A stretch of 64,000 bases of DNA from Pseudaquidulcibacter sp041917055. GTDB lineage: Bacteria; Pseudomonadota; Alphaproteobacteria; Caulobacterales; Aquidulcibacteraceae. The stretch covers positions 62,001 to 126,000 of the forward strand of contig JAYRYJ010000002.1 in assembly GCA_041917055.1 (NCBI GenBank), in the 5' to 3' direction. The notes below the pieces were generated by a model, which was not told where the DNA came from, made no database searches, and saw nothing but the letters and a program-made list of their open reading frames with translations. Below, one piece after another: positions 51,281 to 60,686 of the stretch; within the stretch, counting starts at the first letter, position 1; every line of letters starts with the position of its first letter. Made by a program: the position numbers and the translations under genes.

Positions 51281-51308
51281 ATTTAGGTGGCAAAAACCGG
51301 TTTTCAAG
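51281..51308 (-). promoter_or_regulatory. RpoH (sigma-32) type promoter of hsp20
   Basis: On the minus strand CTTGAAAA (51301-51308) and CCTAAAT (51281-51287), with 18 bases between CTTG and CTAAAT. This fits the alphaproteobacterial RpoH pattern CTTG-N17/18-CYTAT-like, with a weaker -10. It would start the transcript about 100 bases before the hsp20 ATG. Confidence 0.6.
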
Positions 51309-51463
51309 ATGCGGCCTTATTTTCGCCCGATAATTTTATTACGCTTTTATAACATTGTTCGGGGTTGAACCATTTCCCCAAGCAAGCTAATCATTTTCAC
51401 CTATTTGGTGAATCAGAATTCGTGCTCCTAAAAGAGGTTGCATTAATTTTCGGAGAAGCATTT

Positions 51464-53227
51464 TTGGCAAAGCCTCATACATCAACGGCGATTTCAGCTT
51501 TAATTTTGTCGTGTGTCGGCGCTTGGTATCTTTTGCCGGCGTCTGTTTTGGCACAAGATCAGGGCACAGAAGGCGTGAAAACCGTTTTTGCAACGCCGCC
51601 GACGCCAAACAATAATCAATTGAGCGCTTATTTATTAAATGAAGCCGAAAAAGCCATGCTCAAAAATGCAGTTGCGGCATCTACGCGCATTGATAAACAG
51701 CGTGATATTTATCGCCACCCATATGAAACCTTGGATTTCTTTGGCATAAAATCAAATTCCAAAATTATTGAGATTTGGCCGGGTCAAGGTTGGTATTCGA
51801 GTGTTTTGAGTGATTATTTGAAACAAGGCGGCGGCGAATTAATTGCCGCGCAATTTGATACTTCCACCACAAATTCGCCTTTAGTTAAAGAAGTGGTTGA
51901 TTCCTATTCAAACAAATTCGCCAAAAACCCACAAGATTTTGGCAAAGTCAGCGTTGTGCCATTTGGGCCACGCTCAAAAGATCTTGGCGCCAAAGATAGT
52001 GTCGATGCAGTTTTGACTTTTCGCAATATTCACAATTGGCTTAATCAAGGTTGGGCGGAAAAAGCGTTTGACGATTTTTTCAAAGTTCTTAAACCGGGCG
52101 GAATATTGGGTGTTGAAGAACACCGCGCAGGCGAAGATTCGCCACAAGACCCAATAGCAGCCGATGGCTATGTTCGCCAAGATTATGTCATTGACCTTGC
52201 CAAAGAGGCAGGCTTTGTTTTCATCAATGCCTCTGAAATCAATGCCAATCTAAAAGATAGCAAAGATCACCCATTTGGGGTTTGGACCTTGCCACCCGTA
52301 GGTCGAACCGCACCGGCAGGAAAACCGCCAAATCCAAATTTTGATCAAAGTAAATATAAAGAAATCGGCGAAAGTGACCGCATGACTTTATTATTTATGA
52401 AGCCATACCCTGCACCGGCTAAAATGGCGGAAAAAAAGGACAAATCTAAAAAAGATTCCAATCCTTTCGGTGTGATTTTTGGTTCGAAAACCCCAAAACA
52501 GCCGGAACCATCAATACCTGTCATTCTGACACCGCCAAAAACTACCGAACCTGAAAACTCAATCAAGATTGTTTTTGAACCGGTTAAAGTCGCCTATAAT
52601 GAACCAACAAAGGTTCTGCAGCCGCCAAAGCCACCCAAATCTGAACCTCTTGAACCAATTAAAGTTGACAATCCCAATGCGGTGAATGTTGATTTTAGCG
52701 CGCCAAAGCCGCCGCCTGCATTGCCCGATTTTTCTGTCCCTAGTGATTATGAAAACCAAAATCTTGACGATAATCCGCCGCCAAAAAATGTCGAAAACTC
52801 CAAAAAGCCTGAGAAATCAAAAGCCGACAATAAAAAAACACCCAAGCCTTGGGTGAAACCAAATGTCGAAAAGCCGATTGTCAAGGAAAAACCCGAACCG
52901 ACAAAAACGGCTAAAACCACTTCTGCTAAAGGCAAAAAGCCACCTGAAAGCGTAAAATCAAAAACAATTGATAAAGACGTTCCGAATTGGGATAAAAAAT
53001 CTAAAAAACCGGCCCCGAGTGCGAAAAAAACCGATTCCAATACTAAAACAATCGTCAAAAAACCTGACAATAAAGCCAAGACGATTGCCAAAAAACCTGA
53101 TAGCAATGCAAAAACGATTGTGAAAAAGCCCGCCGCGACAACAAAACCTGCCGCCAAAAAACCGGCCCCCACCAAAAAGGACCCGACGATTCCTGATTGG
53201 AATGTGAAAACTAAGAAGAAGAAATAA
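51464..53227 (+). CDS. Exported methyltransferase-like protein with a long Pro/Lys-rich tail
   Basis: About 587 residues. No ATG fits; the TTG at 51464 with GGAG nine bases upstream gives MAKPHTSTAISALILSCVGA then a Sec signal ending VLA-QD. Residues ~60-320 are a class I SAM-methyltransferase fold of the predicted COG4798 type (KIIEIWPGQGWYSSVLSDYL, DAVLTFRNIHNWL, FFKVLKPGGILGVEEHRAG). The last ~250 residues are low-complexity Pro/Lys-rich with repeated KKPDxNAKTI units. SAM is not expected in the periplasm, so the export signal is odd. An earlier TTG at 51365 would bury the signal. Confidence 0.78.
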   Translation: MAKPHTSTAISALILSCVGAWYLLPASVLAQDQGTEGVKTVFATPPTPNNNQLSAYLLNEAEKAMLKNAVAASTRIDKQRDIYRHPYETLDFFGIKSNSKIIEIWPGQGWYSSVLSDYLKQGGGELIAAQFDTSTTNSPLVKEVVDSYSNKFAKNPQDFGKVSVVPFGPRSKDLGAKDSVDAVLTFRNIHNWLNQGWAEKAFDDFFKVLKPGGILGVEEHRAGEDSPQDPIAADGYVRQDYVIDLAKEAGFVFINASEINANLKDSKDHPFGVWTLPPVGRTAPAGKPPNPNFDQSKYKEIGESDRMTLLFMKPYPAPAKMAEKKDKSKKDSNPFGVIFGSKTPKQPEPSIPVILTPPKTTEPENSIKIVFEPVKVAYNEPTKVLQPPKPPKSEPLEPIKVDNPNAVNVDFSAPKPPPALPDFSVPSDYENQNLDDNPPPKNVENSKKPEKSKADNKKTPKPWVKPNVEKPIVKEKPEPTKTAKTTSAKGKKPPESVKSKTIDKDVPNWDKKSKKPAPSAKKTDSNTKTIVKKPDNKAKTIAKKPDSNAKTIVKKPAATTKPAAKKPAPTKKDPTIPDWNVKTKKKK

Positions 53228-53387
53228 TTTCCGTTAAGTGCGATACATAAGTTTTAGTATTAATACCGCCGATGTGTAGTAGGGCCATTGGGCGTGAGCT
53301 ATGTATTTTCGAGATTACGCTTGCCATGATATTGCGCATTATGGGGCAAAACTGTTTCTTGATTTAATAGTTTAATTTTCGTGAAAA

Positions 53388-54476
53388 TTATCTTGCACCA
53401 GTTGGGGGTGGGCCTGCGCCTTGGCTTGGGCCTTTTGCGCCAGGCTTGGTTGATGCTTTGCCGTCGGCATGGCTTAATTGTTGTTCACGACCCGACATAT
53501 TTTGCCATTTAATATAGGCCGGTGTCAGAATTACAATAAACAAAACCGGAAGGAAGAATACAATCATAGGAACAGTTAATTGCGCTGGAAGTGCGGCGGC
53601 TTTCTTTTCGGCCTCGGTCATGCGCAATTCGCGGTTTTCTTTGGCCATAACCCGTAAGGCCGAACCCAATGGCGTGCCGTATTTTTCGGCCTGTTGCAAG
53701 GCCAATGATACTGCCTTAATGCCCGGGTGATTGGTTCGCTTGCCCAAGTTTTCATAGGCCATGCGCCTATCTTGCAAATAGGCGAGTTCGGCAGTGGTTA
53801 GCCCCAATTCTTCGGCAAGCTCGATTGATGAAGTCCCAATTTCCTCACTCACCCTTTGGAAGGCGGCCTCGATAGACATGCCGGATTCAACGCAAATCAA
53901 TAGCAAGTCAAGGGCGTCAGGGAATGCGCGCTTGATTGATTGTTGGCGTTTCTGTGCAACGTTACCAATGTAAATATTTGGCGCATAAAAGCCGACAGCG
54001 CAGGCACCGATACCAATCATAAGCCTTTGCGTCCCTTCCATTTTGGAGCCGGAAAATAGCATATATAGAAGTGCGAAAATAAAAAACACAATCGGCAACG
54101 AGAAACGGGCGAAATAAAACACGCTTAGTGGCTGCGCGCCGCGAAAACCTGCCTGCAATAGTTTCGATTCTACGTTCGGGTCTTCGAGTAATTTTTTAAG
54201 GTTAAGTGTTTGCACCAAACGTTTCCAAGGGCCTTTTTCCTTGTGCCGCAATTGCGCAGATCCATTAGATTCCTTTTGCAATAATAGGCGGGATCGTTTC
54301 TTTAATTCTTCTCTATCGGAAGAAACCGCCTTCATGCGCGCCGATAATTTATCGGTCTTTAGCATTGGCATGACGACGGTATAAAGCGCAATGGCGGTCG
54401 CAACGCCGATGCCAATCATACTAAGGGTTTTTGGGTCGGTTGCTTTAGTGGCTAGGTCACTTATTTCACGAAACAT
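53388..54476 (-). CDS. tadC: Tight-adherence pilus inner-membrane protein TadC (type II secretion F fold)
   Basis: A 362-residue GspF-domain protein with four membrane segments, KRAFPDALDLLLICVESGMS and the GTPLGSALRVMAKENRELRM motif. With TadB it forms the platform of the Flp pilus. The C-terminal ~30 residues are Gly/Pro/Ser-rich (AKGPSQGAGPPPTGAR). Last gene of the cluster; the 160 bases after it show no clear terminator. Confidence 0.92.
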   Translation of the reverse strand: MFREISDLATKATDPKTLSMIGIGVATAIALYTVVMPMLKTDKLSARMKAVSSDREELKKRSRLLLQKESNGSAQLRHKEKGPWKRLVQTLNLKKLLEDPNVESKLLQAGFRGAQPLSVFYFARFSLPIVFFIFALLYMLFSGSKMEGTQRLMIGIGACAVGFYAPNIYIGNVAQKRQQSIKRAFPDALDLLLICVESGMSIEAAFQRVSEEIGTSSIELAEELGLTTAELAYLQDRRMAYENLGKRTNHPGIKAVSLALQQAEKYGTPLGSALRVMAKENRELRMTEAEKKAAALPAQLTVPMIVFFLPVLFIVILTPAYIKWQNMSGREQQLSHADGKASTKPGAKGPSQGAGPPPTGAR

Positions 54477-54485
54477 AGTGCCCCC

Positions 54486-55460
54486 CTAAATATCGAAATT
54501 AATCATTTGGCGCATGACGAAAATGCCCGTGCCCATCATGCCGCCGCCGACCATCAATGCAAAATGTCCGGTCTTATCAGTGAATAATTGCATAATATAA
54601 TCAGGCGAAGTGAAATAAACCATTACGGTCACCGCAATCGGCAAAGCACCGATAATCATTGCCGATGCTTTTGCCTCTGATGAAAGCGCGTTCACTTTTT
54701 CCTTCATCAATTTGCGTGCGCGCAAAACCGTTGCCAAATTGCCCAAGGCTTCGGATAAATTACCGCCTGCTTTTTGCTGAATTGCCAAAACGATTGTGAA
54801 AAAGCTAACTTCCGGCAAAGGAACGCGTTCAAACATTTTTGCCAAAGCCTGATCCAAAGGAATACCCATAGAGGTTTGGTCGGTAACACGGCGAAACTCT
54901 CCCGCCAATGGTTCTTGCGCCTCGCGCCCAATTACTTTCAGGCATTCCATTAATGGTAGGCCCGATTTAACACCGCGCACAATAACCTCAATCGCATTGG
55001 CAAATTCGGCGGAGAATTTCTTTTGCCTTCCGCCTTTTACAAAATTCACAACCCAGCGCGGAAGCCCTAAACCAACCGCAATACCCGCTCCGGCCATCAT
55101 ATAGACAGGCTTATGCAGAATGAACATTACAGCAGCGGCAAACAGGCCCGCACCAATTGACATCATCCAATAGGTTTGTGGCGTAATATTCAGACCTGCC
55201 TGTTCTAATTGCGCGGCAAGTGAAACCCGCGCCGCGCGCATTTGTCGCTCTTTGAGTTCTAAATCTTTTAGATTGCCCATCATTTTTTTGCGTCTTTGTT
55301 CATCAGCATCGACGACTTTGCGGCGCAATTGGCGTTCATTGGATTTTGCGACGTCTTTTACGCGTGCAGAAGTTTTATCATCAACGCCTGTAACAAATGC
55401 AAAACCAAGCATAAAAATCGCGATTGCGAAAATAGCCGGATAAAGAATTGAATTATCCAT
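54486..55460 (-). CDS. tadB: Tight-adherence pilus inner-membrane protein TadB
   Basis: A 324-residue GspF-domain protein with an N-terminal anchor, a basic cytoplasmic stretch (KSNERQLRRKVVDADEQRRK) and the F-domain FANAIEVIVRGVKSGLPLME with AIQQKAGGNLSEALGNLATV. It overlaps the end of tadA by one base (TAATG) and partners TadC. Confidence 0.93.
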   Translation of the reverse strand: MDNSILYPAIFAIAIFMLGFAFVTGVDDKTSARVKDVAKSNERQLRRKVVDADEQRRKKMMGNLKDLELKERQMRAARVSLAAQLEQAGLNITPQTYWMMSIGAGLFAAAVMFILHKPVYMMAGAGIAVGLGLPRWVVNFVKGGRQKKFSAEFANAIEVIVRGVKSGLPLMECLKVIGREAQEPLAGEFRRVTDQTSMGIPLDQALAKMFERVPLPEVSFFTIVLAIQQKAGGNLSEALGNLATVLRARKLMKEKVNALSSEAKASAMIIGALPIAVTVMVYFTSPDYIMQLFTDKTGHFALMVGGGMMGTGIFVMRQMINFDI

Positions 55461-56938
55461 TATGCCCCCGCTGCGTCTAATGCGTCTGCCAAATCTTTTT
55501 CGAGATTGAAATATCGCGCTCTATCCCAGAATTTTGGTCTCGCGATACCTGTTGAACGGTGTTTTCCCGACACTTTACCATTGGCGTCTTCGCCGTCTAT
55601 TTCATAGACAACAAGGTCTTGGGTAATAATTACATCGCCTTCTAGGCCGACAACTTCGGTGATATGGGTGATTTTGCGCGAACCGTCTCTTAAACGAGAG
55701 GCCTGAACCACAATATCAACTGAACCTGCAATCATTTCGCGAATTGTTTTTGGCGGTAATGAAAAGCCACCCATTGTAATCATGGATTCCATACGCGAAA
55801 TTCCTTCGCGCGGACTATTGGCGTGCAATGTGCCCATTGAACCATCGTGGCCTGTATTCATTGCCTGCAAAAGGTCAAAGGCTTCGGGTCCGCGCACCTC
55901 ACCAACAATGATACGTTCAGGGCGCATACGCAAACAGTTCTTGACCAAATCACGCATTGTAATCGCGCCCGCACCTTCAAGATTTGGCGGACGGGTTTCA
56001 AGGCGCACGACATGGGGCTGTTGCAATTGCAATTCTGCGGCGTCTTCGCAGGTGATAATGCGTTCGTCGGGCTGAATAAAGCCAGTCAAACAATTCAAAA
56101 GCGTAGTTTTTCCCGAACCCGTGCCGCCGGAAATAAGAATATTACAACGGCATGCACCGATAATACCCAAAACCTTTGCGCCAGCTTCCGAAATTGAGCC
56201 AAAACCGACAAGGTCATTCATTTTCATCTTGTCTTTTTTGAACTTACGAATTGTGACGGTCGGGCCATCAAGCGCCAATGGCGGGGCAATTACGTTAACG
56301 CGTGAACCGTCAGGCAAACGCGCGTCGCAAATTGGTGACGCTTCATCAACGCGGCGACCGACTTGGGACACGATGCGTTGGCAAATATTCATTAATTGCG
56401 CATTGTCACGGAAACGAATTGGCGTTTTTTGAACTTTACCGCTTACCTCGATAAATACCGCATTCGCGCCATTTATCATAATATCGGCGATATCATCGCG
56501 TTCCAATAATGGCTCTAATGGGCCATAACCTAAAACGTCATTGATAATGTCATTTAATAATTGGTCTTGCTCAGCAACCGATAGAACTAATTGTTTAATG
56601 GCGACGATTTCATTGACGATATCGCGAATTTCTTCGCGCGCGATTTTTTGATCCAATTGCGCCAATTGGCTTAAATCAATGGTTTCGATTAAAGCATTAT
56701 AAATCGACGATTTGGTGCGATAATATTCATCATCGCGATTATCAATCATAACCGGTGCTTTGGATTCGACAGTTTTGGTGACTTTTGCAAGTCTATCCGC
56801 ACTTGGTGCGGCATTGGTATTTGCCGCATTCGCGCCGGGAATTATCGATTGCAGTGTTTTTGGCGCAGCTTGTGGCGCAGGCGCGGCAACAGGTTTTGCA
56901 CCAAAAGTCTCACCTTGTGCTTTGCGTCCAAAACTCAT
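55460..56938 (-). CDS. cpaF: Pilus assembly ATPase CpaF/TadA
   Basis: The 492-residue VirB11-type hexameric ATPase powers Flp pilus extension and retraction. Walker A is GGTGSGKT at 271-278; ITCEDAAELQLQQPHVVRLE is the Asp box region, GEVRGPEAFDLLQAMNTGHD the Walker B, and GSMGTLHANSPREGISRMES the His box. An Ala/Pro-rich N-terminal region (15-60) is typical. It starts one base after cpaE. Confidence 0.96.
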   Translation of the reverse strand: MSFGRKAQGETFGAKPVAAPAPQAAPKTLQSIIPGANAANTNAAPSADRLAKVTKTVESKAPVMIDNRDDEYYRTKSSIYNALIETIDLSQLAQLDQKIAREEIRDIVNEIVAIKQLVLSVAEQDQLLNDIINDVLGYGPLEPLLERDDIADIMINGANAVFIEVSGKVQKTPIRFRDNAQLMNICQRIVSQVGRRVDEASPICDARLPDGSRVNVIAPPLALDGPTVTIRKFKKDKMKMNDLVGFGSISEAGAKVLGIIGACRCNILISGGTGSGKTTLLNCLTGFIQPDERIITCEDAAELQLQQPHVVRLETRPPNLEGAGAITMRDLVKNCLRMRPERIIVGEVRGPEAFDLLQAMNTGHDGSMGTLHANSPREGISRMESMITMGGFSLPPKTIREMIAGSVDIVVQASRLRDGSRKITHITEVVGLEGDVIITQDLVVYEIDGEDANGKVSGKHRSTGIARPKFWDRARYFNLEKDLADALDAAGA

Positions 56939-56939
56939 G

Positions 56940-58331
56940 CTATTTTCCCAATTTAATTGTTTTTAATTTGCTGAATATTGATGTTTTTTGTTTTGTTTCC
57001 GGCGTGCGCCCCGCAAGTGCCAAAGCAAGGAAATCAATGCCTTCGGCACATTTTGATTGTGGTGCAACATCCGAAATCATTTGCCCATTATTTGACGCTG
57101 TGCCAAAAATTTGAGGGTCAAAAGGCAATACCAATGACGGATCGCAACCCAAGGCTTGGGCAAAATCTTTTATTGGGATTTCAGGTCGTTTTGGAACGCC
57201 GACTTTATTGATGACCACTTTTGGCGGTGCGTCATTTTTTCGTTGGGATTTCAATAAATCGAACATATTTTTGGCATTGCGCAAACCTGCCAAATCGGGT
57301 TCGCAAACCAAAATGAGATGATCTGCTGCCAATAGAGTTTGTTTTGTCCATTTGCTCCATTGGTGCGGCAAATCAAGAACAACGTAAGGAACACCTTTGC
57401 GCACGCCGTCGATAACTACATCATAGGCTTCGGGGTCAATATCATATTCCCTATCAAGGCTTGAAGGGGCGGTGAAAAGCGTCAAGCGGTCTGTATGACG
57501 GGTCAATAACCTATCCAAAAGCACATCATCGACGCGCTCCGGGGTTTCCAAAGCGTCGGCGACCGAAGTTGCCGGGTCAGAATTGAAATCAAGTCCGGTG
57601 GTGCCCCAAGAAAGGTCTAAATCCACCAAAGTGGTATTAACTTCGGCGTGTTCGGCTAAGCACCAGGCCACATTATGTGCCAAAGTTGAAGAGCCAACGC
57701 CACCTTTCGCACCAATAAAGGCGATGGTTTCACCCATAAAAGGTTTAGAACTATCGGTATAAAGCGATGAAATCGCACGAATAAGCTGTAATGGCTGCAA
57801 TGGCGGAACAAGGTATTCCGACACACCACGGCGGATTAATTCGCGATAAAGCCCGACATCATTGGCTTCACCAATCATAATCAGTTTTACACCTTCATCA
57901 CACATGCTTGCCAATGAATCCAATTGTGAAATCATTGCCGGAATTGGTGCAAGGCTTTCAACAATTATTAGATTGGGGATTGGCTGCTGTTGATAATATT
58001 CAATTGCGCCTTGAAGGCCGCCCATTGAAACCGTTACGCTTGCTTTTGCAATACGGCGGTCGGTTGATGCTGATTGCACCAATTGCGCGGTTTCTGGGCG
58101 TTCACAAAAAACTTGGATTGTGATGCGCGGAACCGGTTGGTCACCACCGCGCGCCAATTCACCAATATAAGTTTCCTCAAACGCCGATGTGTCGAAATCC
58201 CCTTCTGCCAATGAGACCGGCTCGGCAGGCGCACCGACAGGAGTTAGAAAATCAAAATCAGCATCAAGTTCAAAACCATCGTCAGTAGATGCGACTTCTT
58301 CCCACGCTTTGAGATTGGCTTTGTTATTCAT
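56940..58331 (-). CDS. cpaE: Pilus localisation ATPase CpaE/TadZ
   Basis: A 463-residue MinD/ParA-like protein that directs the pilus to the pole. It has an N-terminal receiver-like domain (about 70-190) and the P-loop KGGVGSST at 209-216 (deviant Walker A), followed by LVDLDLSWGTTGLDF and VLDLPHQWSKWTKQTLLAAD. Its ATG overlaps the cpaD stop by one base. Confidence 0.94.
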   Translation of the reverse strand: MNNKANLKAWEEVASTDDGFELDADFDFLTPVGAPAEPVSLAEGDFDTSAFEETYIGELARGGDQPVPRITIQVFCERPETAQLVQSASTDRRIAKASVTVSMGGLQGAIEYYQQQPIPNLIIVESLAPIPAMISQLDSLASMCDEGVKLIMIGEANDVGLYRELIRRGVSEYLVPPLQPLQLIRAISSLYTDSSKPFMGETIAFIGAKGGVGSSTLAHNVAWCLAEHAEVNTTLVDLDLSWGTTGLDFNSDPATSVADALETPERVDDVLLDRLLTRHTDRLTLFTAPSSLDREYDIDPEAYDVVIDGVRKGVPYVVLDLPHQWSKWTKQTLLAADHLILVCEPDLAGLRNAKNMFDLLKSQRKNDAPPKVVINKVGVPKRPEIPIKDFAQALGCDPSLVLPFDPQIFGTASNNGQMISDVAPQSKCAEGIDFLALALAGRTPETKQKTSIFSKLKTIKLGK

Positions 58332-59017
58332 TAATTACCCCCTGATCCAGAAACTGAACCGGACACTTTCTCTATTTCACCTTTGCGATATTTATCGACG
58401 CCTTTAAGTGCTTTTTCGGCATCTGTTATATCGCCCTTAGCGTCACCCAATAAATCACCAGGATCGACTAACATTTGCGCCAAATTGGCATTTTTCGCAC
58501 AACCGAAACGCTCAGTAGTTAGGTTACCCGCAACCGATTTTGCGTCAATTTCTGACCAAGGTTTGCAATCCACTTGAACGGCGGCGTATTTTGCAAAAGA
58601 CACAACAATCGCATTCATGCCATTGGGGTTTGCGCGATATGGCGCAAATGACATTTTTGCGAAATCAATGCCTTCAAGATACAAACGCTTTTGAGTTTCG
58701 CGCAATAATGCATCGGTTTGACCGTCCATTATCGTGCCTTGCGGATAGGCAAAAACCACGTCACCACGACCTGTATCGAAATAATCGCGTGCAAAATCCT
58801 TTAAGATTATGCTTTCTTTTGAAGTCAATGTTCCTTCAAAACCCTGCACAAGCATGCGCGATTCAACCGCTTTGATTTGTGGTGTATGATTATCAAGAAC
58901 TGTCTTTTGCAATTCTTGCTGGATTTGCGCTTCGGGTTTTTTATCAGTGGTGGAACAGGCAGCAAGTGCCAAACCCAAACCCGCTAAAATCATGTATTTT
59001 GAAACCGCTATTTTCAT
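58331..59017 (-). CDS. cpaD: Pilus assembly lipoprotein CpaD
   Basis: A 228-residue lipoprotein with lipobox LAAC (ILAGLGLALAACSTTDKK) and the CpaD features GRGDVVFAYPQGTIMDG-like strand and FGCAKNANLAQMLVDPGDLL. It likely works as secretin pilotin at the outer membrane. A Gly/Ser-rich tail ends it. Seven bases separate it from cpaC. Confidence 0.93.
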   Translation of the reverse strand: MKIAVSKYMILAGLGLALAACSTTDKKPEAQIQQELQKTVLDNHTPQIKAVESRMLVQGFEGTLTSKESIILKDFARDYFDTGRGDVVFAYPQGTIMDGQTDALLRETQKRLYLEGIDFAKMSFAPYRANPNGMNAIVVSFAKYAAVQVDCKPWSEIDAKSVAGNLTTERFGCAKNANLAQMLVDPGDLLGDAKGDITDAEKALKGVDKYRKGEIEKVSGSVSGSGGN

Positions 59018-59024
59018 AATTCAC

Positions 59025-60686
59025 CTATTTCATCACATGACCAATCGGGGCTTTATAGCTTCCCTTTGGTGCTTCGCCCGAATTCGGATTAACGACGCGA
59101 TTTAATTTACCCATTAATAAAGAACTTGCGTCAGATGCCGGTAAATAGCCGTCACCCGGAGTTTGCAATTTGTCGAGGCTTGTGGATTTCACTAAATATG
59201 GCGTTACCAACACCACTAATTCGGTTTCATTATTCACAAAGTCGCGTGATTTGAACAGATTACCCAAAACCGGAAGGTCTTTTAGGCCGGGAAGCCCTTC
59301 AACCGCTTGGCGTGTTGTCTGTTGAATAAGGCCCGCCATCATCATCGAACCGCCTGATGGCAATTCAAGTGTGGTTTCGGCGCGGCGGGTCGAAATCCCC
59401 GGGATTGTTAGGCCACGAATAACGTTGGTGATTGCGCCAGTTGAATCTTTGATCACCGTATCAGGTTGTCTAAAAGATGCCGCTGTCGAAATCTCTGAAA
59501 CTTCGGTTGAGATTTTTAGAACAATGCGATTTGGCGACATCACAACCGGTGTGAAACCAAGACCGACACCAAAGGGTTTGAATTCAACACTGATACGATT
59601 ATCGTCTTGATTGACCGGAACCGGAAATTCACCGCCTGCCAAAAATTTTGCCGCCTCACCAGAAATTGCGGTTAGATTCGGCTCTGCCAAAGTTCTTGCC
59701 AAACCGACGCGTTCAAGCGCCTGAATGGTTGAAGAAGTCATTTGATTTGAGACACTTTCACCTGGACCATAGGTGGTTGAACCCGGTGTCGTATTACAAA
59801 TCGGCGCACCGCCACTTGGATCTGCCGAACAGGTTGTGACAGGGGGGGTATAGGAATAACCACCTGCACCGGAATACAAACTTGGATCCAATAAATTTGC
59901 TTGCCCTGAATTATAAGTCAGGGTCTGTGGGCGAATGAAATTTTGCGCCCATGACGCATCAATTGTCGTTCCGCCCAAAAAACTACCATTTGCCGAAAAG
60001 CCGTTGGCGGTGGCAAGGCTTAGACCCCAATCCGAAGGCAATAATTTATTCAGAAGATTTTGGGTCGCAAGGTTAATACCTAATTGTTTGATGACGGATC
60101 GTTGCATCTCGACAATTCGAACCTGCAACATGACTTGTTGTCCGGTTTTGATTGTCATCATATTCACGACGCCATCGGTTTTGCCGGAATATTGATTGGC
60201 AATTTTCATTACTTTATCGGCGACAGACGCATCAGCCACTTCGCCGCTAACAATTAGATTTTCGCCAATCGCTTCAATATTAACATGCGCATCAGGCACA
60301 AGACGCTCAAGCAAAGCACCAAGTTCGGAAACGTCGCGCGCCACACGCACCTCAAGAGTAAGAATTTGACGGCCTTTGGCATCAAGGAAATAGACATTGG
60401 TTTCACCAATATTCATTCCAAGTAAAAAGCCGCGACGCGCTGTGCGCATTACCGCATCGGCTATTTTAGGCTCTGCAACTACAACATCACGCGCATCGAC
60501 GGGCAAATCAATTATTGCTGATTTACCCTTTGGCAAAACTAATCTTTGGACTTGTGCTTGTGGCGCGATTGTTACTTGCATCGCGCCGGTTTGAGCAGAG
60601 GTTAATTGCGGCATGCCAATAATGGCAATTGCAAGCGCCGTGCTTATTCCAAACTTGAGAGTGTTTTTTGGCAATCTTAAACTCAT
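59025..60686 (-). CDS. cpaC: Flp pilus secretin CpaC/RcpA
   Basis: The 553-residue outer-membrane secretin has a signal peptide, a BON/N-domain region (VARDVSELGALLERLVPDAH then VNIEAIGENLIVSGEVADAS), and the secretin domain with LAEPNLTAISGEAAKFLAGG, EFPVP and TTLELPSGGSMMMAGLIQQT, ending LPGLKDLPVLGNLFKSRDFV and ELVVLVTPYLVK. A Tyr/Gly/Cys-rich loop (~270-310) is inserted. It overlaps cpaB by four bases. Confidence 0.95.
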   Translation of the reverse strand: MSLRLPKNTLKFGISTALAIAIIGMPQLTSAQTGAMQVTIAPQAQVQRLVLPKGKSAIIDLPVDARDVVVAEPKIADAVMRTARRGFLLGMNIGETNVYFLDAKGRQILTLEVRVARDVSELGALLERLVPDAHVNIEAIGENLIVSGEVADASVADKVMKIANQYSGKTDGVVNMMTIKTGQQVMLQVRIVEMQRSVIKQLGINLATQNLLNKLLPSDWGLSLATANGFSANGSFLGGTTIDASWAQNFIRPQTLTYNSGQANLLDPSLYSGAGGYSYTPPVTTCSADPSGGAPICNTTPGSTTYGPGESVSNQMTSSTIQALERVGLARTLAEPNLTAISGEAAKFLAGGEFPVPVNQDDNRISVEFKPFGVGLGFTPVVMSPNRIVLKISTEVSEISTAASFRQPDTVIKDSTGAITNVIRGLTIPGISTRRAETTLELPSGGSMMMAGLIQQTTRQAVEGLPGLKDLPVLGNLFKSRDFVNNETELVVLVTPYLVKSTSLDKLQTPGDGYLPASDASSLLMGKLNRVVNPNSGEAPKGSYKAPIGHVMK

